DNA of 64,000 bases from Sphingomonas sp. ERG5 (GTDB taxonomy: Bacteria; Pseudomonadota; Alphaproteobacteria; Sphingomonadales; Sphingomonadaceae), in the NCBI RefSeq assembly GCF_000803065.1, contig NZ_JSXI01000021.1, positions 39,715 to 103,714 on the forward strand, given 5' to 3'. The notes beneath the pieces are model-generated. The model made no database searches. It had not been told where the DNA came from and saw nothing but the letters and a program-made list of their open reading frames with translations. Positions 25,844-34,644 of the stretch are shown piece after piece (within the stretch, counting starts at the first letter, position 1; each line of letters starts with the position of its first letter). The translations under genes were made by a program, and so were the position numbers.

Positions 25844-28123
25844 TCAGAAATGCTTCATCAGGTCGATGCCGATGGTGCGCGGGGTGATACTGATCGCGCG
25901 CACCTTGTCGAGCCCGCCAAAGGCATTGGCGCTAAGCTTGGCGACGATCGCCGCGCTGTTGGTCAGATTGTTGGCGAACAGCGCCACGCTCCAGTCATCG
26001 TCCGCGTCGCTGATCCCGGCACGCAGCCCGATCGTGGCATAAGCGGGCAGTTCCCGCTGGAACGCGCTGGTGTGGCGGAATTCGGTCCAGGACGAGCCGC
26101 TATAATAGACGTCCGACCGCAACAGGCCCTTCAGATTGGGGCTCAGCGCCCAACTATATTGCACGCTGCCCTGTACCGTGGCCTTGGGCACATAGGGGAT
26201 CGGATCACCCTTCAGCCCCGGCGCGACCAACGTCTGATTGGCTTGGTTCTCCAACAGATGGGCGTCGATATAGGAGCCCGATGCCTGGAGCTGGAGCCCG
26301 GTCAGCGGCACCAATGTCGCCTCGACCTCGGCACCGCGCACCCGTGCCTTGCCGGCATTGGCGATGAACGCGAAATTGGTCCCGGGCAGCGTGCCCGACG
26401 TCTGCATATTCTGCCAGTCGATCTGGAAGATATCCGCATTGAAGGTCAGCATGCGATCGAAGAACATGCTCTTCAGCCCCAGCTCGTAATTCCACAAATG
26501 GTCGGAGCTATAGGTTTGCAGGCTGGCGGGCAGGCCGACCGTCTGATTGACGCCGCCCGGCCGCTGGCCGCTCGATGCGGTGGCATAGACCATCACCCGG
26601 TCGGCCAGCTTGTAACTGGCATTGGCCTTGTAGAGCCAGCCATTCTCGCTGCTCGACTGATCGGTCGCCGGGCCAGCGACAAAGCCGACGATCGGGTCGG
26701 GCACGGTCACCGCGCCGGTGACGCGGCGGCTGTAATGGAAATAACGGATGCCGCCGGTCACTGACAGGCGATCGGTGATCTCATAGGTCGCCTCGCCGAA
26801 CCCGGCGGTCTGCTTCAGCTGATCGGTGATCACGCGCTGGCCGAGCAGGGTGCTGGCCGTGATCGGCAAGATCTCGCCATTGCCCGGATTGACCCGCACG
26901 ATGTTGCTCTGGAAATCGCCGTCGCGGTTCGAATAATAAAAGCCGGCCGTCCATTGCAGCGGGCCATGGCCGCTTGATGAGATGCGCGCCTCGGCGCTGT
27001 CGGTCTTGGTGATCTGCGGCGAATTGGCGACGGACGGCGCTTGCGAATTGAACGCGATATAATTGGGCGACCCAACTGGATAGAGCGCACCAAACGTCCT
27101 GAAGAAGGACGAGAAATCATAGCTATAGTTGAAATCGCGATAGGCATGCGATCCGATCGCGGTCAGCGTCACCGGCCCCAGATCCCAGTTGATCGTGCCG
27201 CTGTACAGCCGCGTCTTGTCCGATAGCGGCTCCCGCGCCTCATAGGTCGTCTTATAGGCGCCGGCCGCGAGATAATAATCGTTGAGCGAGCCGCGCTGAT
27301 TCTGGATCACGGCGAGCGCGTCGATCGTCAGTCCCTCGATCGGTTCGGCGCGCAGCATCAGCCGCCCGCCCTTGCTGACCTGGCCGTTAATGTCCTTCTG
27401 GCCCAGCGTGATATTGTCGATATAGCCGGGCGCGTCCTGATAGAAACCAACCGCGCGGATCGCCAGCTTGCCATCGATCAGCGGCACATTGACCATCGCC
27501 TGATTCTGGAAGCCAATGCCGCCATGCGCGACATCGGACATTTGCCCCGCCACGGTGGCGGAGATGGTCTCCAGGTCCGGCTTGTTGAAGATCATCCGCA
27601 CCGTGCCGGCCATCGATGATGATCCGTAGAGCGTGCCCTGCGGACCGCGCAGCACTTCGACCCGCTCGACATCGAACAGTCGGATGGTGGGGGTCGTGCC
27701 GCCCGCATCGGCATTGACGCCGGCCGATCCGATCACCGGTGTTTCGTCATAATAAAGGCCAACCGTCGCTTCGCCTGCCGCGCGGATGTTGCGAATGGTC
27801 AGGCGCGATCCCGAAAAGCCGCTTTCGCGCACCACGAGCCCCGGGCTGACCCGGGCGAGCGAGGTGGAATCGGTAATGCCCATGGTGCCGAGCGTCTGGC
27901 CGGTGACCGCGGTGATCGCGAGCGGCGTATTCTGAATGCTGGTCGACCGCTTCAGCGCGGTGACGACGATATCGCCGCCCTGCTCCGTTTCGGCCGGTGT
28001 GGCAGCCGTTTCGTCGGTCGCGGTCTGGGCGTGCGCGGTCCCGGTCATGCCGGTGATTGCCGTGGCGAGTAACAGCGCCTTCAGGCCAGCATGGAAACGG
28101 GGGTGGCGCGGTTCGGTAGGCAT
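25844..28123 (-). CDS. TonB-dependent receptor
   Basis: Outer-membrane receptor of about 759 residues. A signal peptide ending in TAHAQ, a TonB-box-like GDIVVTALKRS, a plug with VEVLRGPQGTLYGSSSMAGT and a beta-barrel ending in GIDLMKHF are visible. SSSMAGT replaces the more frequent RNTTGGA after the plug signature. Start at 28123 with a weak G-rich ribosome-binding site. It is followed by the exported dipeptidase and preceded by an Lrp-family regulator on the same strand, pointing to peptide or amino-acid-derivative uptake. Confidence 0.94.
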   Translation of the reverse strand: MPTEPRHPRFHAGLKALLLATAITGMTGTAHAQTATDETAATPAETEQGGDIVVTALKRSTSIQNTPLAITAVTGQTLGTMGITDSTSLARVSPGLVVRESGFSGSRLTIRNIRAAGEATVGLYYDETPVIGSAGVNADAGGTTPTIRLFDVERVEVLRGPQGTLYGSSSMAGTVRMIFNKPDLETISATVAGQMSDVAHGGIGFQNQAMVNVPLIDGKLAIRAVGFYQDAPGYIDNITLGQKDINGQVSKGGRLMLRAEPIEGLTIDALAVIQNQRGSLNDYYLAAGAYKTTYEAREPLSDKTRLYSGTINWDLGPVTLTAIGSHAYRDFNYSYDFSSFFRTFGALYPVGSPNYIAFNSQAPSVANSPQITKTDSAEARISSSGHGPLQWTAGFYYSNRDGDFQSNIVRVNPGNGEILPITASTLLGQRVITDQLKQTAGFGEATYEITDRLSVTGGIRYFHYSRRVTGAVTVPDPIVGFVAGPATDQSSSENGWLYKANASYKLADRVMVYATASSGQRPGGVNQTVGLPASLQTYSSDHLWNYELGLKSMFFDRMLTFNADIFQIDWQNMQTSGTLPGTNFAFIANAGKARVRGAEVEATLVPLTGLQLQASGSYIDAHLLENQANQTLVAPGLKGDPIPYVPKATVQGSVQYSWALSPNLKGLLRSDVYYSGSSWTEFRHTSAFQRELPAYATIGLRAGISDADDDWSVALFANNLTNSAAIVAKLSANAFGGLDKVRAISITPRTIGIDLMKHF

Positions 28124-28280
28124 AGTCAATAACCCCAGCTGGCGTTGCGCCCGGTGCGGACCTTCCCGCGACCCGCCCCAGGCCATGTGCCTGTTTCAGG
28201 AGTTCCCCGCCGCGCGATTTCTGTGCCGGCATCTTCCGCGTCGATATGCGACAACGCCATGGCAAGGCCGAAAATGACCC

Positions 28281-28304
28281 GCCAAATCATATTGGTGATT
28301 TGGC
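28281..28304. promoter_or_regulatory. candidate Lrp operator and promoter of the TonB receptor gene
   Basis: A perfect 9-bp inverted repeat (gccaaatca / tgatttggc, 6-nt spacer) lies about 160 nt upstream of the receptor start. On the minus strand a TATAAA (28306-28311) lies just before it, so the dyad would cover the transcription start. The Lrp/AsnC gene ends 77 nt away and its product is the obvious candidate to bind here. Confidence 0.5.
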
Positions 28305-28380
28305 AATTTATAGTGGTTTTGCTCTACCACGGGCGATGAAGCTGATTAATGGGTGTCGATTCACCCGCGAATCGTAACCG

Positions 28381-28893
28381 TCATTCGCCTTCCTCGGGCG
28401 CGCGGGGCTCAGGGACATGAAGTGGGCGCAGATTGCCCGTCTCCAGCGGCGTGATCGCTTTCAGCGCGAAGCTCGACTGAATATGTGCGACACCCGGTAT
28501 GCGGGTCAGCTCGGCCAGCAGGTCGCGATAATGTTCAAGGTCGCGCACCGCAGCATGAATCACATAGTCGGACACGCCGGTGACCAGAAAGGCCGAGACG
28601 ATTTCGGCCTGCGCGCCGATCTTCGCCTCGAATGCGCGCAGCACATCGTCGATCTGGCGCTCCATCGTCACGGTAATGAACACCGTCATCGCCCCGACCA
28701 GCCGGTCGCGATCGAGCCGCGCACTATAGCCCTTGATGATGCCGCTCTCCTCCAGCCGGCGGACGCGGCGCAAGGTAGGGGTCAGCGACAGGCCGATCCG
28801 ATCCGAAAGATCGCGCCAGCTGATCCGCCCATCCTCGCTCAGCGCGTTGAGAATTCTGACATCATGATCATCGATATCCGCCGCTTTGGTCAT
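28381..28893 (-). CDS. Lrp/AsnC-family transcriptional regulator
   Basis: Regulator of 170 residues. The N-terminal winged helix (IDDHDVRILNALSEDGRISW, then LSDRIGLSLTPTLRRVRRLE) is followed by the ligand-binding RAM domain with VTGVSDYVIHAAVRDLEHYR and IPGVAHIQSSFALK. Such proteins sense an amino acid or related small molecule and control nearby transport and catabolism. The second ATG (28893) is chosen because a GGATGGAG site precedes it. It lies directly upstream of the TonB receptor/dipeptidase pair, its likely target. Confidence 0.94.
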   Translation of the reverse strand: MTKAADIDDHDVRILNALSEDGRISWRDLSDRIGLSLTPTLRRVRRLEESGIIKGYSARLDRDRLVGAMTVFITVTMERQIDDVLRAFEAKIGAQAEIVSAFLVTGVSDYVIHAAVRDLEHYRDLLAELTRIPGVAHIQSSFALKAITPLETGNLRPLHVPEPRAPEEGE

Positions 28894-29043
28894 AGCGCGC
28901 TCCATCCTCTCGTCCGGGCGGTCGGGCTATCAGGGGCGGAGCCGCTTAACGAGAGTTCCGGTTTGCACGAGCGGTTTAACAGGGATGTGATTCAGCGGGG
29001 GTGCCGGGGGGATACTATGAGATCAGCTGAGATTTCGGACATC

Positions 29044-29072
29044 AAAAAAAGCGCCGATCCGAGAATCGGCGC
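29044..29072 (-). terminator. Rho-independent terminator of the TonB receptor gene
   Basis: On the minus strand an 8-bp perfect stem (gcgccgat / atcggcgc, 6-nt loop) is followed by seven T's. It lies about 75 nt after the receptor stop. Confidence 0.85.
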
Positions 29073-29110
29073 CCGAGGCGTTGGAAGAGACTTGTGACGG
29101 CACCGGAATG

Positions 29111-29137
29111 CCGGGAGCGGCAATCCTCCGCTCCCGG
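29111..29137 (-). other. 10-bp stem-loop after the TonB receptor stop
   Basis: A perfect 10-bp stem (ccgggagcgg / ccgctcccgg) with a 7-nt loop begins 9 nt after the receptor stop and precedes the terminator. No T-run follows it, so it more likely protects the mRNA 3' end than terminates transcription. Confidence 0.6.
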
Positions 29138-29145
29138 CGCGACTA

Positions 29146-31365
29146 TCAGAATTTATACTGAAACTCCGCGCCCACGACGCGACCCTTGTTAAGCGCCGAG
29201 AAGGTACCACCCGGAATGAACGGCAGCGGACCGGAAATACCGTAGGTCACCTGGTTCAGCAGGTTGGTACCGAACACCGAGAATTTATATGGCCCCTTGC
29301 TGTACGACAGGTTGCCGTCCACCATTGTCGCGGCAGGCAGGATGCCGTTGTTCAGTTCGTTATAATAAGCGAGGCTGCGATAATTGGCGCCGGCGCGCGC
29401 ATCTACCGTCCCTGTACCGACCGGGAGCGAATAAGCGATCGAGCCACCATATGTCCATTTCGACAGCCGCGGCAGCACGAGCGCGTAATCCTTCGCGTTG
29501 ATCACTTGATCGTTGTTCAGATCGGCGAAGATCTTGTCGTAATTGCCGTCGGTATAGCCAAGCTGTCCGGTGATCGTCAGCCCCCGGGCGGGCATGAAGA
29601 CGACTTCCGCATCCACGCCCTTGATCGTCACATTGGCAGCGTTGGCGACCACCTGCAATGCGCCGACGCCAGCGACTGGCGTAACGATCTCGCGCTGCAC
29701 ATTGTCGATCTTGTTGTAGAAGCCGGCTAGGTTGACGCGCGCGATGCGGCCAAATTCCTGCTTCAGGCCGATTTCGAACGAATTCTGCGTTTCCTGGTCG
29801 AACGGCCCCGGAGGCACTGCGGTGTTGATGCTGCGCAGGTTGTAGCCGCCGCTGCGGAATCCCTTGGCCCAGAAGGCATAAAGCTGCGTGTTGCCAGTCG
29901 GCTTGTATTGTACGCCGAGACGCGGCGTGAAACCGTTCCAATCCTTCTTGCTGAAGAAGGTATAGTTGCACGTCCGCGCATCGAAGTTGCAACCACCCGC
30001 GACGATGTTCGCGATGCGGACCTTCTTGTCCTCCTTCGAATATCGCCCACCGACGTTCAGTGTGATCTGGTCGTTCACATGCACGTCGAACGACGCGAAG
30101 GCGCCATAGCTATGCTGGTTCTGCACGCCGCCGCCGGCGATGGTCAGCGCGCCGCCGGCCAGCAGGCGTTTCTCGAGATAATTGATCTCCTGACCGAAAT
30201 AATACAGCCCGGTGGTCACGTCGATCGCCCCGAACGTGCCGGCATAGCGCAGTTCGTTGCTGAACTGGTTCTGCTCGGTTCGTGTATAGAAGTGATAGTT
30301 GGTCACTGGCTGAGAATCGATATCGGTGATCAGATCGCCCTGAAAATTGCGGTAGCCCGCGATGTTGGTGATCTTGCCATTGCCCAAGCCGACGTCGAAG
30401 TTCGTCTCCAGGCTCGCCATGTTCCAATTGTTGCGCGACAGCCCTTCTTCGTTGACCGAAATCTTGAAGGTGTCGCGGCCGAACAGGCCGAAATTGGTCG
30501 GTCGCGCGCCATCGCCGAACTGATGGCCATGTTCGTACCGTGCGATCATCTCGATCGTCTCGGTCGGCGTGAAGCGCAACGCCGGACGGATGATGATCGT
30601 CTCTCCCTTACCGAAATTATGGTTATTGTTGTACAGGTTGGTGAACCAGCCATTGTCCTTGTCGTAATAGACACCGAGCTTCACCTGGAGCTTATCCTTG
30701 ATGAGCGGCCCACTTATCACACCGCTGATGTTCTTCTCGAGACCAGTCGACAAGGCCGCCTTGAAATCGACATGCAGCACATTGCTGGGCACGGTCGAGC
30801 GGATCACCACCGCACCGCCAGTCACGTTGCGGCCGAACAGGAGGCCCTGCGGGCCGCGCAGCACTTCCACGCCGGCGAGATCGAACGTGTCGAGCACGAC
30901 GCCGCCGCCGATGCCGAGATAGATGCCGTCGATGAACGTGCCGACGGTGGGGTCAATCGACGGGATCGAGCTGTTGATACCGAGGCCACGGATCGAGAAG
31001 TTGGCATAGCCAGGGCTGGTACCGAGCTCGGTCAACTGCACATTGGGAATGTCGTAGCTGAGACCGGCGATGCTGCGGACATGCTGATCATCCAGCTGGT
31101 CGCTGCCGAATGCAGTGACGGCGAACGGCACGTCCTGCACGTTCTGCGCCTGGCCCCGTTTGGTAGCGGTGACGACGATATCGGTGAGGCCGCCTGGTTC
31201 GTTCGCGGGAATTTCCGCGGATTGCTGCTCCGGTGTGTCCGCAGCGGCGGGCGGGCTGGCGGGCGTGGTCGTCCCGGGCACGGTCTGCGCTGCAGCCGCC
31301 TGCGGCAAAGAAATCAGCGCCGCGCTGCCAAGCAGTAAAACGGTCTTCAGACCACTGATGTGCAT
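29146..31365 (-). CDS. TonB-dependent receptor of the catabolic cluster
   Basis: Outer-membrane receptor of 739 residues. It has a signal peptide ending in AAAAQ, an Ala/Pro/Gln-rich spacer, a TonB-box-like TDIVVTATKRG, a plug with VEVLRGPQGLLFGRNVTGGA and a barrel ending in VVGAEFQYKF. The ATG at 31365 has an excellent site (GGGGAGGA, about 6 nt). It is divergent from the crotonase/acyl-CoA ligase operon and has its own T-tailed terminator, so it is monocistronic and probably the uptake receptor for the compound degraded by the following cluster. Confidence 0.95.
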   Translation of the reverse strand: MHISGLKTVLLLGSAALISLPQAAAAQTVPGTTTPASPPAAADTPEQQSAEIPANEPGGLTDIVVTATKRGQAQNVQDVPFAVTAFGSDQLDDQHVRSIAGLSYDIPNVQLTELGTSPGYANFSIRGLGINSSIPSIDPTVGTFIDGIYLGIGGGVVLDTFDLAGVEVLRGPQGLLFGRNVTGGAVVIRSTVPSNVLHVDFKAALSTGLEKNISGVISGPLIKDKLQVKLGVYYDKDNGWFTNLYNNNHNFGKGETIIIRPALRFTPTETIEMIARYEHGHQFGDGARPTNFGLFGRDTFKISVNEEGLSRNNWNMASLETNFDVGLGNGKITNIAGYRNFQGDLITDIDSQPVTNYHFYTRTEQNQFSNELRYAGTFGAIDVTTGLYYFGQEINYLEKRLLAGGALTIAGGGVQNQHSYGAFASFDVHVNDQITLNVGGRYSKEDKKVRIANIVAGGCNFDARTCNYTFFSKKDWNGFTPRLGVQYKPTGNTQLYAFWAKGFRSGGYNLRSINTAVPPGPFDQETQNSFEIGLKQEFGRIARVNLAGFYNKIDNVQREIVTPVAGVGALQVVANAANVTIKGVDAEVVFMPARGLTITGQLGYTDGNYDKIFADLNNDQVINAKDYALVLPRLSKWTYGGSIAYSLPVGTGTVDARAGANYRSLAYYNELNNGILPAATMVDGNLSYSKGPYKFSVFGTNLLNQVTYGISGPLPFIPGGTFSALNKGRVVGAEFQYKF

Positions 31366-31677
31366 CAAAATCCTCCCCTGTATCTGTCGCACGACGTTGC
31401 ATGCTTGCTGTTGTTGGCTGTCAGGCGCTGCCTGCCGAGACGTCCGTGGGACGTGGCGCAGTGCTGTTCGGCCCCGCTTTGTCGTCGCCGATGCAATCTT
31501 TACTCAATCGGCAGACCGGTCGGGGATCGGAAAATCACAACCGCGATTAGGCGTCAGCGCCAATGCCGCGCAGCAAATCGCGTATGGGATTCTCCGCGCC
31601 GGCTCGATCCACCACGCAGGTCCGATGCCCGTTTCGTTGGAAGACGCGCGCTAGAAATCAAACAGGAGAGTAGCGCC
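31366..31677. promoter_or_regulatory. divergent promoter region of the catabolic cluster
   Basis: A 312-nt gene-free gap between the TonB receptor and the crotonase gene that must hold both promoters. It contains a short perfect dyad, acgtcc-gtg-ggacgt (31440-31454), about 75 nt upstream of the receptor start. No confident -35/-10 pair could be assigned and no short gene was seen. Confidence 0.5.
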
Positions 31678-32442
31678 GTGAGCCTGATCAAGCTGGAAGT
31701 CGCTGACTATGTTGCCGTCGTCACATTGGACAATCCGCCCGTCAACGCGCAGCCGATGGAGCTCATCCAGGAACTGATCGCGATCTTCGACACGTTCAAC
31801 GACCGCGACGACGTGCGCTGCATCGTGCTGACCGGTGCCGGCAAATGTTTTTCCGCCGGCGCGGAACTGAAGAGCCGCATGGACCTGTCGGCACCTGGTG
31901 CGCGCTGGGGGCGCAACCGCTGGGTGCGCGAAGTGGGCTATTGCATCGCCGACAATTCCAAGCCGACAATCGCCGCGGTGAACGGCCCGGCACTGGGTGC
32001 GGGCCTTGGCCTGGTATCGGCGTGCGACATCATCGTCGCATCGGAACGCGCGGTGTTCGGCCTGCCCGAAGTCGATGTCGGGCTGATGGGCGGCGGCAAG
32101 CATGCGGCACGGATCCTGCCACATTCGCTCGCCAGGCGCATGATGCTGACCGGCTATCGCGCGCCGGCGGAGGAGCTGTACCGCCGCGGCGTGATCGAGG
32201 CGTGCTTGCCGCATGATGAACTGATGCCGTTCGTCATGGAGATGGCGGCCAGCATTGCCTCCAAGAGCCCGCTCGCAACACGCCTGGCCAAGGATAGCAT
32301 GCGCACGATCGAGAATATGACACTGCGCGACGGCTACATCTACGAGCAGGGCAACACGGCAAAGCTGGCGCAATCGGAAGATGCCAGGGAAGCGGTTGCG
32401 GCGTTCGTCGAAAAGCGCAAGCCCGTCTTCCAGGGACGCTAA
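31678..32442 (+). CDS. enoyl-CoA hydratase/isomerase family protein
   Basis: Crotonase-fold enzyme of 254 residues. The start is GTG at 31678, with AGGAGAG about 8 nt upstream. Oxyanion-hole regions are CFSAGAELKS and NGPALGAGLGLVSACD. The second catalytic glutamate is present in FGLPEVDVGL, but the first (in the usual GGGCELA motif) is replaced: the segment reads GAGLGLV. GGKHAARIL replaces GGTQRL. It may therefore be an isomerase, hydrolase or C-C lyase rather than a plain hydratase. It forms an operon with the acyl-CoA ligase 4 nt downstream. Confidence 0.92.
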   Translation: MSLIKLEVADYVAVVTLDNPPVNAQPMELIQELIAIFDTFNDRDDVRCIVLTGAGKCFSAGAELKSRMDLSAPGARWGRNRWVREVGYCIADNSKPTIAAVNGPALGAGLGLVSACDIIVASERAVFGLPEVDVGLMGGGKHAARILPHSLARRMMLTGYRAPAEELYRRGVIEACLPHDELMPFVMEMAASIASKSPLATRLAKDSMRTIENMTLRDGYIYEQGNTAKLAQSEDAREAVAAFVEKRKPVFQGR

Positions 32443-32446
32443 GGCA

Positions 32447-34072
32447 ATGACCGGGGACGACGCGGCGCCGCGCCGGACGGCGATGGACTGGAACTTCGGC
32501 GACCTGTTGGATGCGACCGCCGCCAACGTCCCGGGAGACCGGCCGGCGCTAATCTGCGGCGCACGCGTGGTAAGCTGGGCCGAGTTCGACGCGCGCACCA
32601 ATCGCGTCGCGCACGCGATGCTTGCCGCCGGGCTGCCGACCGGCGCCCGCATCGCGATCCTGGCGCGCAACATCCCCGAATTCATTGAGATCGCATGCGC
32701 TGCGTTCAAGGCGCGGCTGTGCCACGTCAACATCAACTATCGCTATACCACCGCCGAGATCGAATATGTGCTGGCCGACTGCCAGGCGCAGGCACTGTTC
32801 TACCAAGGTGAGTTCGCAACGCTGGTCGCACCGTTGTTCGCGGGCTTGCCCGGCCTGAAACTTGACGTGCGGATCGACCAGGACGGGCCATATGAAGCTA
32901 TGGCGCGCGAGGGTGATGGCAGGCCGCTAGACATCATGCGATCGTCCGAAGACGGCTACCTGCTCTATACCGGCGGCACAACGGGCAAGCCCAAGGGGGT
33001 GATGTGGCGATCGGGCGATGCGCGCACCTCGCAGCTGGAAGCGCCGACGATCAAGACGGTGGTGCGCGACATGGCGGATCACGTCGCGATGGTCGCCGGC
33101 GCCACCGCGCCTGGCCGCGTCATTCCCGCCTGCCCGCTAATGCATGGTGCGGGCCTCAACAGCTCGATGGCGGAACTGGTCGGCGGCGGTACGGCGATCC
33201 TGCTGCCCAACACGCGCTTCGATGCAGAGGAATTGTGGGACGAGGCGGCGCGAACGCGCGCGACGCGCATCCTGATCGTCGGCGACGTGTTCGCGCGGCC
33301 GATGGCGCAAGCGCTGCGGAAGTTTCCTGGCCGGTGGGACCTCACGGCGATGCGCGTCATTTCCTCCGCCGGGTTGATGTGGAGCCGCGAGATCAAGCAG
33401 ATGCTGGTGGCGGCGCTGCCGCAGGTGACGTTGGTCGACATCCTGGGGGCGTCGGAGGCGTCGGGCTTCGGCTATGCCATCACGACGGCGGCGAGCGAGA
33501 CCCCGACCGGATATTTCGAGCCGGGCCGGCACACCGTCCTGATCGAGCCGGAGACGGACCGCGTGCTGGAGGCCGACCAGCCGGGCGAAGGCTGGCTGGC
33601 GCGGCGGCCGCCGTTCGCGCTCGGCTATCACGGCGATCCGGCGAAGACCGCCGCGACCTATCGTCGGATCGGTGGTGAGACGTTCGCGATCCCCGGCGAC
33701 ATGGCGGTGCGCGAGGCGGATGGGCGGCTGCGGCTGATCGGGCGCGGCAACATGGTGATCAACACTGGTGGCGAGAAGGTGTTCCCCGAGGAGGTCGAGG
33801 AAGCGATGAAGCGCGCGCCCGGCATCGAGGATGCGATCATCGTCGGCGTGCCGGACCCGGTGTGGGGCAAGAAGGTGATCGGCCTGGCGCGCACCTCCGA
33901 TGGTTATGACGAGCGCGCCGCGCATATCGCGATGCTGCAAGAGCTTGCGGCGTACAAACTGCCCAAGCGGATCATTGTGCTCGACGACCTGCCGCGGCAT
34001 GCGAGCGGCAAGAGCGATTATCGCCGCGCGCTGGAGATCGCGCTCGAGGAACTGGGGCTGGCAGCGGCCTGA
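32447..34072 (+). CDS. acyl-CoA synthetase (AMP-forming)
   Basis: ANL-superfamily ligase of 541 residues that activates a carboxylic acid to its CoA thioester. Motifs: LLYTGGTTGKPKGVMW (P-loop, with the first Ser of SGTTG replaced by Gly), LGASEASGFG, IPGDMAVREADGRLRLIGR, NTGGEKVFPEEVEEA, and the C-terminal catalytic lysine in HASGKSDYR. The ATG at 32447 lies 4 nt after the crotonase stop with AAGG in front. It resembles ligases from steroid and cyclic-acid pathways more than ordinary fatty-acid FadD, but the substrate is inferred from context only. Confidence 0.93.
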   Translation: MTGDDAAPRRTAMDWNFGDLLDATAANVPGDRPALICGARVVSWAEFDARTNRVAHAMLAAGLPTGARIAILARNIPEFIEIACAAFKARLCHVNINYRYTTAEIEYVLADCQAQALFYQGEFATLVAPLFAGLPGLKLDVRIDQDGPYEAMAREGDGRPLDIMRSSEDGYLLYTGGTTGKPKGVMWRSGDARTSQLEAPTIKTVVRDMADHVAMVAGATAPGRVIPACPLMHGAGLNSSMAELVGGGTAILLPNTRFDAEELWDEAARTRATRILIVGDVFARPMAQALRKFPGRWDLTAMRVISSAGLMWSREIKQMLVAALPQVTLVDILGASEASGFGYAITTAASETPTGYFEPGRHTVLIEPETDRVLEADQPGEGWLARRPPFALGYHGDPAKTAATYRRIGGETFAIPGDMAVREADGRLRLIGRGNMVINTGGEKVFPEEVEEAMKRAPGIEDAIIVGVPDPVWGKKVIGLARTSDGYDERAAHIAMLQELAAYKLPKRIIVLDDLPRHASGKSDYRRALEIALEELGLAAA

Positions 34073-34078
34073 CATCAG

Positions 34079-34633
34079 TCAGCGGCGGCGCGCCTGACGA
34101 AACTTCAGGTTGTTGCCGCCATCGACCAGCACCGTCTCGCCAGTGATCGACAGGGCGTCGAACAACGCTGCGGCCTGAATCGCCGCATCCGCAATCACCG
34201 GTTCGTCTGCGGCCGTCGTGCCGAGCGGCAGCGCGACCAGATTGGCGCGCACGCCGTGACGGCCATATTCCATCGCCACACTGCGCACGATCCCGACCAA
34301 TGCGGCGCTGGCCGCCGCCTGCCCCGTGGCGTGCCAGCGGCCAAGATGCGCGTCGGTGCCGATAACGACGATGCTGGCAGCGGGGGCGAGGTGCTCGAAC
34401 GCTGCCTGCAGCGCGGCCACGCGGCCGAGCGTCGCGTCGATCAACTGGGCGGTGAAGGCGCTATCGGCGAGATCGAGAAACGGTGTCTCCACCGCGCTGT
34501 CGGTGCCGTCGATCAGGACGGCATCGACGTCGTGCTCGGCCGCGACGTAAGCGCCACCCGCGATCAACCTGGCGGCGATCGCCGCGACGGCTCCGGCGGG
34601 TCCGACGGTTAGCAGGCGGTGCGGTGCGGTCAT
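34079..34633 (-). CDS. SDR-like protein lacking catalytic residues
   Basis: A 184-residue protein with a worn SDR fold. The nucleotide loop is TVGPAGAVAA instead of TGxxxGxG. The YxxxK helix reads GQAAASAALVGIVRS, so Tyr is replaced by Gln and Lys by Ser. The rest of the helix, the HGVRANLVALP strand and the C-terminal GETVLVDGGNNLKF are recognisably SDR. It is shorter than the usual 250 residues but open throughout, so it is more likely a pseudoenzyme or partner subunit than a random frame. It lies 11 nt downstream of an intact SDR. The ATG at 34633 is preferred over the TTG at 34648. Confidence 0.75.
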   Translation of the reverse strand: MTAPHRLLTVGPAGAVAAIAARLIAGGAYVAAEHDVDAVLIDGTDSAVETPFLDLADSAFTAQLIDATLGRVAALQAAFEHLAPAASIVVIGTDAHLGRWHATGQAAASAALVGIVRSVAMEYGRHGVRANLVALPLGTTAADEPVIADAAIQAAALFDALSITGETVLVDGGNNLKFRQARRR

Positions 34634-34644
34634 TGGCGCCACGT

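Noticed and set aside
29908..31338. 476-codon plus-strand frame opposite a TonB receptor
   Set aside because: Antisense to the plug and barrel of the receptor; no motif, no ribosome-binding site, composition of a shadow frame.
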